Assembly: GCA_034437755.1 (NCBI GenBank)
Contig: DAOTTV010000090.1
Coordinates: forward strand, 1 to 9,371
DNA length: 9,371 nt
From: JAUZRW01 sp034437755
GTDB lineage: Bacteria; Chloroflexota; Anaerolineae; Aggregatilineales; Phototrophicaceae
Reading direction: 5' to 3'
Positions 1 through 7,565 of the stretch are shown piece by piece. Position 1 is the stretch's first letter. Every line of letters starts with the position of its first letter. Under the pieces are notes generated by a model, which saw nothing but the letters and a program-made list of their open reading frames with translations, ran no database searches and had not been told where the DNA came from. Both the position numbers and the translations under genes were made by a program.

Positions 1-29
1 CAAGAACGGGTCTTAAATGACAAACGATA

Positions 30-83
30 AAAGTTTTTGTCCCCTTTTTTCAAAAAGGGGTGGGGTATGGGGTGAAACCCCAT
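30..83 (-). repeat. Two-hairpin intergenic repeat, copy 1
   Basis: Read on the minus strand, the element has four parts. Hairpin A (83 to 67) is a 7-bp perfect stem with loop TTC. A 6-base spacer ACCCCA follows (66 to 61). Hairpin B (60 to 41) is a 9-bp perfect stem of four C and five T against five A and four G, with a 2-base loop. The tail is ACAAAAACTTT (40 to 30). Copy 3 at 9292-9345 has exactly the same part lengths. The element lies beyond the ferredoxin terminator, so it probably does not end that transcript. I do not know its function; a dispersed repeat family with RNA or cruciform structure is my inference. Confidence 0.7.
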
Positions 84-116
84 GAAATCGTCCCCAGACC
101 TGAGTAGTTACTCCCA

Positions 117-148
117 CACAAACAAAAACACCCCATCCGCGATGAGGT
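117..148 (-). terminator. Intrinsic terminator of the ferredoxin gene
   Basis: On the minus strand an 8-bp stem, ACCTCATC (148 to 141) with GATGGGGT (137 to 130), closes a GCG loop. It contains one G-U pair. The sequence TGTTTTTGTTTG (130 to 119) follows directly. The stem begins about 29 bases after the ferredoxin stop codon. The T-tract is broken by G, so efficiency is uncertain, but spacing and orientation fit a Rho-independent terminator. Confidence 0.7.
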
Positions 149-176
149 ATTGTGGTTACCAATGGATGCGAGCCTC

Positions 177-530
177 TTACATATTGAGGGCTTCGTACCC
201 TGGGCCTTTGCTGAAGAAGTCATAATTCGGCTGGATGTCCGGTGTCAGATCAACCACTTCGCCACCCTCGTAAATCTTGATGACTTTGGTATCGAACGGC
301 ACAACTTCTTGCCCTTCCATCATCTCGTAGTCGGTCGGGACTTCTTCTTCAATGAAGATCGCCTCGAACGGACACTCAGGGATGCACGCGCCACAGTCAA
401 TGCAAGTATCAGGATCGATGAAATACCAGGGCCATTCATTCTCTGGCTTACCAGCAACAATACATTCCACCGGGCAAACTTCCACACAGGCACCGTCACG
501 CAAGCACAAACTCGTGATAATATGAGTCAT
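177..530 (-). CDS. Seven-iron type dicluster ferredoxin
   Basis: A 117-residue cytosolic electron carrier with two iron-sulfur clusters. The N-terminal half shows C9, C15, C19-P and C23. The second motif, C43-x2-C46-x2-C49-x3-C53-P, lies within ECPFEAIF-type sequence. By analogy with Azotobacter FdI and Thermus-type ferredoxins, C9, C15 and C53 would hold a [3Fe-4S] cluster, and C19, C43, C46 and C49 a [4Fe-4S] cluster. C23 matches the extra, non-ligand Cys of that family. No CX2C occurs in the first motif, which argues against an 8Fe protein. The first gap is C-x5-C rather than the usual x7. An acidic tail of about 60 residues follows. The start is supported by TAAGGAGT (538-545), 7 bases upstream of ATG. 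The gene appears monocistronic and has its own terminator. Redox partners cannot be deduced here. Confidence 0.92.
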   Translation of the reverse strand: MTHIITSLCLRDGACVEVCPVECIVAGKPENEWPWYFIDPDTCIDCGACIPECPFEAIFIEEEVPTDYEMMEGQEVVPFDTKVIKIYEGGEVVDLTPDIQPNYDFFSKGPGYEALNM

Positions 531-687
531 GAGAGATACTCCTTAGTTGTATAATCAGGCTTAAGCAATCGAAATTACTTATTTCTCTTCTACAATAACA
601 GAGCATAACCCATGTTTCTGTGACTTTTGTTGGATTTGAAACTTAATTTTCACATGCGGTTAAACTTTTTCGACTCTTTGGGATGTC

Positions 688-815
688 GCGTGGTTTTTGT
701 TGCAGGGGCGTTGCCTCCGCACCCCCACAAGGAACTGTCGTTCCTTGACCTTGTTCATTTTGAACGCATAGCGTTCCCTTTTTTCAAAAAGGGGACAAAA
801 AGAGCTTGACCACGC
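688..815 (+). repeat. Expanded multi-hairpin repeat, copy 2
   Basis: A run of short hairpins sits inside an outer 7-bp inverted repeat, GCGTGGT (688-694) and ACCACGC (809-815). The inner stems are GGGGC/GCCTC around GTT (705-717, one G-U), CAAGGAAC/GTTCCTTG around TGTC (728-747, 8 bp), GAACGC/GCGTTC around ATA (762-776) and a 20-base T-run/A-run hairpin (775-794). The last has the same length and loop as hairpin B of copies 1 and 3 and is followed by the same ACAAAAA tail. Bases 786-801 are an exact 16-base inverted match to 34-49. It lies between divergent genes, so it terminates neither of them. Confidence 0.65.
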
Positions 816-880
816 AAGATACGAAAGAACCACTTTTTCACCTGCGATTCATGACTCGGCATTACAATTATGATTATGAT

Positions 881-909
881 TTGCGGGGATACCGCGCCTC
901 ATGTAGAAT
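881..909 (+). promoter_or_regulatory. Candidate promoter of nth-like/kinase operon
   Basis: TTGCGG (881-886) and TAGAAT (904-909) are separated by 17 bases. The -10 matches the sigma-70 consensus at five of six positions, the -35 at three. It lies 30 bases upstream of the nth-like ATG and just before its Shine-Dalgarno AAAGGA (924-929). No other pair nearby fits as well. This is a sequence-based prediction only. Confidence 0.45.
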
Positions 910-939
910 AAACAACAATCAATAAAGGATGTACACTCA

Positions 940-1635
940 ATGGCGACTACCATTGATAACCTAGACCAGAAGCAAGCGAAATATCGCCAAGTCCAGCCCT
1001 TGCTAGAGGCAAGCTACGGGCGCAAAGAACCCAGTTTGCACGATGGCATGGACGAACTCGTCAGTTGTATCCTCAGCCAGAGTACGACCGATGCCAACCG
1101 CGATCGCGGCTTTGAAGCCTTAAAGACCAAATATGACTCGTGGGCCGCTGTCCACCATGCGCCCGAAGCCGACCTGATCGATACCATTCGTCCGGCAGGC
1201 TTAGCCAACAGCAAAGGCCCCTACATTCAGGGCGCGCTCGCGGCGATCTACGACGAACGCGGGGAGTATAACATCGACTTCCTGCAAGACCTAGCGCCCA
1301 AAGACGCGAAGAAATGGTTACAGAACTTGCCGGGGGTCGGCCCTAAAACAGCGGCGATCGTGCTGTGCTTCGGCTATAACATGGCGGCTTTTCCGGTTGA
1401 TACACACGTCCATCGCGTCGGCAAGCGCATCGGCTTCTTACCACCTAAGATCAGCGCCAACAAAGCACACGATCACATGGAAGCCATCACACCGCCCGAA
1501 GATTACTATGCCTTTCACCTCCAATTGATTTATCACGGGCGTGCGATCTGCAAGGCGCGTAACCCACAGTGCGATCAATGCCCCGTCGCCCAGCATTGCG
1601 ATTACTTTCAATCGCTCACCACAGCGCAGGAATGA
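940..1635 (+). CDS. nth: Endonuclease III-like DNA glycosylase/AP lyase
   Basis: A 231-residue HhH-GPD base-excision repair enzyme that removes oxidised pyrimidines and cleaves at abasic sites. The helix-hairpin-helix is LPGVGPKTAAIV (130-141), with catalytic Lys136. The catalytic Asp is D154 in FPVDTHVHRVGKR. The C-terminal [4Fe-4S] loop is C204-x6-C211-x2-C214-x5-C220, the same spacing as in E. coli Nth. ILSQSTTD (44-51) is the usual N-terminal family motif. The protein is slightly longer than E. coli Nth. Proline precedes the catalytic lysine, where E. coli Nth has arginine; I read this as a subfamily difference, so substrate preference could also differ. ATG at 940 is preceded by AAAGGA at a 10-base spacing. 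The kinase gene follows after 43 bases on the same strand, so co-transcription is likely. A related HhH-GPD glycosylase is possible, but the FeS spacing and K/D pair favour Nth. Confidence 0.9.
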   Translation: MATTIDNLDQKQAKYRQVQPLLEASYGRKEPSLHDGMDELVSCILSQSTTDANRDRGFEALKTKYDSWAAVHHAPEADLIDTIRPAGLANSKGPYIQGALAAIYDERGEYNIDFLQDLAPKDAKKWLQNLPGVGPKTAAIVLCFGYNMAAFPVDTHVHRVGKRIGFLPPKISANKAHDHMEAITPPEDYYAFHLQLIYHGRAICKARNPQCDQCPVAQHCDYFQSLTTAQE

Positions 1636-1678
1636 CCGCTGAGCTAGCCTTATTTGGGATAGAGATAGAGAAAACGCT

Positions 1679-3541
1679 ATGACCACGCAACCCGTCACTG
1701 ATCAAGAACTCGCGAATATTCGTCATACGCTGGAATTACTGGCAAAGCAAATTCGCTCAGGGCGCATCGAGCAAGATTACGCCCTGCGCCAGATGGACAA
1801 AGTCAAAGATTTGATCGAGCGCGTGCAAGCCGTTCAGAGCGACCAGACGACCTTCGGACGCTTCGAGGCTTTGTACAACGTCAGTCGTATTCTCGGTACA
1901 TCGCTTGATCTGGCGACGGTACTCAATCAGGTGATGGATGCCATCATCCAGCTGACGGGGGCCGAGCGCGGCTTCTTGATGTTGCGCGATGATGACGGCA
2001 ATCTCAAGGTCGAAGTCGCGCGCAATGTCGATAAGCAATCGCTATCGACCAGCGAATTCGAGTACAGCCGCACCATCTCTAGCTACGTCATGGATAGCGA
2101 CGAATCCATCCTGACGACCAACGCCGTCGAAGACCCGCGCTTCAAAGGCGGGGCGAGCATCGTCACGCAGTCGCTCCGCAGTATCATGGCAACGCCCCTG
2201 CGCGCCCGCGGGCGCATCATCGGCATTGCCTACGTCGAAAATCGCGTCGTCGCTGGCTTGTTCAACGAAGAAGACCTGACCACGCTCGAGACGCTCGCCG
2301 GACAAGCGTCAATTGCGATCGACAACGCCATCTTGTTCGAGGAGACGGACGAAGCCCTCTCACAGCGTGTGGAAGAACTGCGCGAACTGCGCCGCATCGA
2401 CATGCAGTTGAACCAGAAGCTCGACCCTGACGAGGCGATGCACTTCACCCTAGAGACGGCGTGTCGCATCGGTGAGGCGAATGACGGGCATCTCGGTCTC
2501 GTGCAGGGCGACCCGCCGCGCGTCGTGGCGACCCATCACTTCACGGCAGAGAGCGACACGTCGCGTCTCGATCGCCCGATTTATCTCGACAATGCCTACC
2601 CGCGCGTGTGGGATGCCATCCGCGGACGAAGCACGCTCACCTTCGACTCGGGGCAATATGGCTTGAACACCGTCCTAATCGTGCCCGTCCTGCGCGAGCG
2701 CAAAGTGGTCGGCGTGATGGTCATGACGCGCACCGATGGCGGGAGCTTCGGCGATGACCAGCGCGACCTGATCGAGCGCATCGTCACGCGCGCGGCGATC
2801 GCCATCGAAAATGCGCGCCTCTACAGCGCTGTACGCGCCGCCGACAAAGCTAAGAGCGAGTTCGTCGGCATCGTCGCCCACGATCTCAAAGCGCCGATGA
2901 CCAGTATTCGCGGCTATGCCGACCTGATGTTGATGCAAGCCGACGGCATCAGCGATCGGCATGTCCGCTTCTTGAATCGCATCAGCAACACCGTCGAACG
3001 CATGGAGATGCTCGTCAGCGATCTTGCCGACATCAGCCGTATCGAAAGCGGTCAGTTCTACATGAACGAAATTCGCGTCGTCCTCGCGACCATCATCGAA
3101 GCCCTGCGCGATACTGTTACACCGCAGATGCAAGCCCGCAGTCACGATTATGTCGAAGACATCGAACAGGGCATCCCAGCAATGTGGGTCGATTATTATC
3201 GCCTGATGCAAGTGCTGACGAACTTGCTCAGCAATGCCTACAAATACACGCCCGATGGTGGCACGATCACGCTCACCGTGCGGCGCAAAGGCGACCGCGT
3301 GCGCTTCTCCGTCAGCGATACCGGCATCGGCTTGTCCGAAGAAGCGATCGCCAATCTCGGCACGAAATTCTGGCGTGCCGAGGACGAATACACCCGTAGC
3401 CAAGAGGGCACGGGCTTGGGCTTCGCCATCACCGCCGGCTTAGTCCAGCAAATGGGCAGTGAGATCGAGATTGAAAGCGTCGTCGGTGAGGGCAGTACCT
3501 TCTCGTTTGATGTCGCCATCGCCACCGACGACCAGACCTGA
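1679..3541 (+). CDS. Soluble GAF-GAF sensor histidine kinase
   Basis: A 620-residue kinase with no transmembrane segment or signal peptide, so it probably senses a cytosolic signal. The order is an N-terminal helical stretch (about 8-55), GAF1 (about 65-218), a coiled linker rich in Glu, Arg and Leu (220-245), GAF2 (about 246-382) and a short helix. The HisKA domain carries H401 in VAHDLKAPMTSIRGY. The HATPase_c domain has the N-box NLLSNAYKYTP (515-525), G1 box DTGIG (547-551), FWRAED (565-570) and G2 box GTGLGFAI (577-584). All core residues for autophosphorylation are present. No receiver domain or response regulator lies in the window, so it is an orphan kinase here. Upstream Shine-Dalgarno is poor (AGAGAAAA-like), and translation may depend on the nth-like message 43 bases upstream. 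Neither GAF domain shows a clear bilin or haem ligand, so I do not name a ligand. Confidence 0.92.
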   Translation: MTTQPVTDQELANIRHTLELLAKQIRSGRIEQDYALRQMDKVKDLIERVQAVQSDQTTFGRFEALYNVSRILGTSLDLATVLNQVMDAIIQLTGAERGFLMLRDDDGNLKVEVARNVDKQSLSTSEFEYSRTISSYVMDSDESILTTNAVEDPRFKGGASIVTQSLRSIMATPLRARGRIIGIAYVENRVVAGLFNEEDLTTLETLAGQASIAIDNAILFEETDEALSQRVEELRELRRIDMQLNQKLDPDEAMHFTLETACRIGEANDGHLGLVQGDPPRVVATHHFTAESDTSRLDRPIYLDNAYPRVWDAIRGRSTLTFDSGQYGLNTVLIVPVLRERKVVGVMVMTRTDGGSFGDDQRDLIERIVTRAAIAIENARLYSAVRAADKAKSEFVGIVAHDLKAPMTSIRGYADLMLMQADGISDRHVRFLNRISNTVERMEMLVSDLADISRIESGQFYMNEIRVVLATIIEALRDTVTPQMQARSHDYVEDIEQGIPAMWVDYYRLMQVLTNLLSNAYKYTPDGGTITLTVRRKGDRVRFSVSDTGIGLSEEAIANLGTKFWRAEDEYTRSQEGTGLGFAITAGLVQQMGSEIEIESVVGEGSTFSFDVAIATDDQT

Positions 3542-3581
3542 GCGCCCCCGCCCGCGATCGCAACGGGGACACGCGCATACG

Positions 3582-5465
3582 TCAGGAGTCGAGGCTTGCC
3601 GCCGCCTGCACCATCCGCAAGAGTTCGTCAATGTCGATCGCCGCGCCTAGCTCTGCGTCCAGCGTTTCGAGGACGCTCAACAGCTCGCTATAGGTGCTAG
3701 TGGCGTGTTGGCTATCGCGGAGCAGTTCGGCAAATTCGGCAACGGCTGTCAACAGGCGCAAATCCGGCGCGGCACTCGCGGCGATCTCGTTGACACGAAG
3801 CGCCTCGTTGACTTCGATCACTTCACGCGTCTCGGCGTGTTCGTAGCGCACGAAAGCGCGGGCCATCTCGCCCCTTGCTCCCTCATGCAGGGTGACTTCG
3901 TAGAGTGCGGTCACCGTATGCCCCGCGCCGACTTCGCCAGCATCAACCGTATCATTGCGAAAATCCTGATCGGCAATGGCGCGGTTCTCATACCCTAACA
4001 GGCGATAACTCGCGACTTGCTCAGCATTGAATTCGACCTGAATCTTAGCATCGTAGGCGATCACCTGTAGCGTGCCGGTCAGGTTATCGACGAATACGCG
4101 CCGCGCTTCGTTCGGCGTGTCGATGTAGTAATAGTTGCCGTTGCCATCGTTCGCCAGGCGTTCTAGCAGTACGTCGTTGTAGCCGCCCATGCCCACGCCG
4201 ATGCTCGTCAGCGTCACGCCATCGTCCACACCCCCGCGAATCGTCTCTAGGATGGCATCGGGGCCGGTCGCGCCGACGTTGGCGACACCATCGCTGAGCA
4301 AGATCACGCGCGTATTGGTGTTCGGTTGCATCGCGCCTAACGCCATCTCGTAGCCGACGCGCAAGCCTTCTTCGGCGTAGGTGCTACCGCTGGCATATAG
4401 CTGATTCACCTGTTCGATAATCACATCCTGTTGATCGGCGGGAGTCGGCGGTAACAGCACGTTCGCGCCGTTGGAGTAGGTCACGATGCCGACGCAATCA
4501 TCCGGTCGCAGTTGTTCCGTCAGTAGGCGTAGCGACTCTTGCACCATGCCGATGCGATTCGCGCCACTCATACTGCCCGATGTATCGACCACGAACACGA
4601 GGAACGAAGGCTTACGCTCGTCCGCATCGATGATTTGCCCCTGTAGTCCGACGCGCATCATCACGCTGGCATCCGTGCCGAAGGGGACGGGCATCGCATC
4701 CAGATGCAGAGCGAAGGCCTCGTCAGTCGGTGGCGTGTAATCCGTCGGGAAGAAGTTCACGAATTCTTCGACACGAATCGCGTTCGGCGGCGGCAATTGC
4801 CCGTTGTTGAGCAGATAATTGCGCGCCACTGTGTACGATGCCGTGTCCACATCCAGCGCGAAGGTACTCAGGTTATCGACGCTGGCATCCGTGATCGGGT
4901 TTTCGTTCGCTGGCGCGAATTGTGGCTGTTGCGGAGCGCGATCATCTGCCGGGCTGTTCGGTGCCGGTTCGATCACTGCTAGCTCATCGCCTGCTGTACT
5001 TTCCGCCTCCATGTCAAATTCAGCCGTGTCTGCCCCATCGTCGGCGCTAGTTTCCGCCGGCGCAAAGGTGCGCGCTTCGGCGCTGTTGACGGCATCGCGG
5101 GCGGGTGGCGCTTGCCCGATTGCCGCTTGCGTCGGCAGGGGTTGTTGCGCTGTCAGGCTTTGTGTCTCGGCTGTGCTACCGCCGCCGGCTTGCAAGCTGT
5201 CGATGACATTGCTGAACACGTTACCCGCGCCCGCTTGCCCGTCGCTATCCTGCATCGGTTGGCGATACTGCGCGATGTCATAGCTCGACCAAGCGCAAGC
5301 CGCGCCGGTGCTATCCTCGTCACTGACGAGAACATGTTGCGGCACCTCCGGTAGCGGGGCTGACGCGTTGAGAAATACGAGCGTCGTCACCACCGATGCA
5401 AGCACGCCGGCAATCATGGCGAATAATATCGTCTGGTTATTGCGGGGTAATCTTTTGCGCTTCAT
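3582..5465 (-). CDS. Membrane-anchored von Willebrand factor A protein, YfbK-like
   Basis: A 627-residue envelope protein. Basic MKRKRLPR precedes a single transmembrane helix (about 11-33), giving an N-in, C-out topology. Residues 40-185 are a low-complexity Ala/Gln/Asp/Pro linker. The VWF_A N-terminal domain covers about 186-245 (DVDTASYTVARNYL, EEFVNFFP). The VWA domain follows (about 285-460) with a complete MIDAS: D294-T-S296-G-S298, T362 and D392. A DUF3520-like C-terminal domain covers about 465-625. This architecture matches E. coli YfbK, a lipoprotein of unknown role, but no lipobox cysteine follows the helix here. The MIDAS suggests Mg2+-dependent protein binding; the partner is unknown. 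The open frame extends to 5558, but ATG 5465 has AGAAGGA 8 bases upstream and starts at the basic n-region, so I chose it. It converges with the kinase gene across 40 bases. Confidence 0.87.
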   Translation of the reverse strand: MKRKRLPRNNQTILFAMIAGVLASVVTTLVFLNASAPLPEVPQHVLVSDEDSTGAACAWSSYDIAQYRQPMQDSDGQAGAGNVFSNVIDSLQAGGGSTAETQSLTAQQPLPTQAAIGQAPPARDAVNSAEARTFAPAETSADDGADTAEFDMEAESTAGDELAVIEPAPNSPADDRAPQQPQFAPANENPITDASVDNLSTFALDVDTASYTVARNYLLNNGQLPPPNAIRVEEFVNFFPTDYTPPTDEAFALHLDAMPVPFGTDASVMMRVGLQGQIIDADERKPSFLVFVVDTSGSMSGANRIGMVQESLRLLTEQLRPDDCVGIVTYSNGANVLLPPTPADQQDVIIEQVNQLYASGSTYAEEGLRVGYEMALGAMQPNTNTRVILLSDGVANVGATGPDAILETIRGGVDDGVTLTSIGVGMGGYNDVLLERLANDGNGNYYYIDTPNEARRVFVDNLTGTLQVIAYDAKIQVEFNAEQVASYRLLGYENRAIADQDFRNDTVDAGEVGAGHTVTALYEVTLHEGARGEMARAFVRYEHAETREVIEVNEALRVNEIAASAAPDLRLLTAVAEFAELLRDSQHATSTYSELLSVLETLDAELGAAIDIDELLRMVQAAASLDS

Positions 5466-5473
5466 AATAATTA

Positions 5474-5480
5474 TCCTTCT
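5474..5480 (-). promoter_or_regulatory. Shine-Dalgarno fixing the VWA start
   Basis: AGAAGGA on the minus strand lies 8 bases upstream of ATG 5463-5465. It overlaps the upstream in-frame ATG (5481-5483) region and would be partly coding if that ATG or the one at 5558 were used. The protein from 5465 begins with a basic stretch and a hydrophobic helix, as expected for a membrane anchor. Confidence 0.65.
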
Positions 5481-5583
5481 CATATGGCTCTCTTGTCCGT
5501 TACTGTGATAACGCCATCCCCCCGCGCTTTGTTCCATGCCTTCGGGTATCTGTGCCAAAATGGGTCGATATTAGGGGCGAATG

Positions 5584-5592
5584 TGCTATGAT
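5584..5592 (+). promoter_or_regulatory. Extended -10 promoter candidate for the ABC-F gene
   Basis: TGCTATGAT has the TG-N-TATAAT form of an extended -10, with five of six matches in the hexamer. No good -35 lies 17 bases upstream (around 5563-5569), which extended -10 promoters tolerate. It would give a leader of about 60 bases before ATG 5658. The leftward VWA promoter must lie in the same 192-base divergent gap; a weak TAATAT occurs on the minus strand at 5568-5573. Confidence 0.4.
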
Positions 5593-5657
5593 TTAAGGCG
5601 ATAACGCTGAGCTAGCAAGCGATACCTGACCACTGAGAACTGAGACCGAAATCTCCT

Positions 5658-7556
<1,899 letters not shown>

Positions 7557-7565
7557 TGTTCGCGC

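Larger units (their letters stand above)
531..939. other. Divergent intergenic region, 409 bases
   Basis: This stretch separates the leftward ferredoxin from the rightward nth-like gene. It holds the ferredoxin Shine-Dalgarno sequence (538-545), an AT-rich part (546-680) where the leftward promoter must lie, the expanded hairpin repeat (688-815), and a candidate promoter and Shine-Dalgarno AAAGGA (924-929) for the nth-like gene. I could not find a convincing -35/-10 pair for ferredoxin; the nearest candidate is a weak TGATTATAC on the minus strand around 551-560. No coding signal or tRNA-like fold was seen. Confidence 0.8.

Noticed and set aside
150..554. 134-residue open frame opposite the ferredoxin gene
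   Set aside because: It covers the whole ferredoxin gene on the other strand; the eight-cysteine ferredoxin with its Shine-Dalgarno and terminator is the real gene.
627..809. 60-residue open frame across the hairpin repeat
   Set aside because: Its sequence is made by the repeat hairpins and has no ribosome-binding site; repeat DNA explains it.
688..815. CRISPR array or MITE
   Set aside because: The hairpin units differ in sequence and spacing, so no direct repeats with unique spacers exist; no target-site duplication was found beside the outer inverted repeat.
2675..3403. 242-residue open frame antisense to the kinase gene
   Set aside because: It lies wholly opposite a conserved kinase domain, has no recognisable domain, and long antisense frames are expected in GC-rich genes with this codon bias.
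3546..3568. CCCCG/CGGGG hairpin between the convergent kinase and VWA genes as a bidirectional terminator
   Set aside because: The stem is only 5 bp with a 13-base loop and no T-tract follows on either strand.
5466..5558. Longer VWA protein starting at 5558
   Set aside because: The extra 31 residues are polar and place the membrane helix far from the N-terminus; the inner ATG has a good Shine-Dalgarno.
1637..5616. Exact 12-base repeat CGCTGAGCTAGC upstream of the kinase (1637-1648) and ABC-F (5605-5616) starts
   Set aside because: A few exact 12-base matches are expected by chance in a window this long, and the two sites share no flanking similarity.
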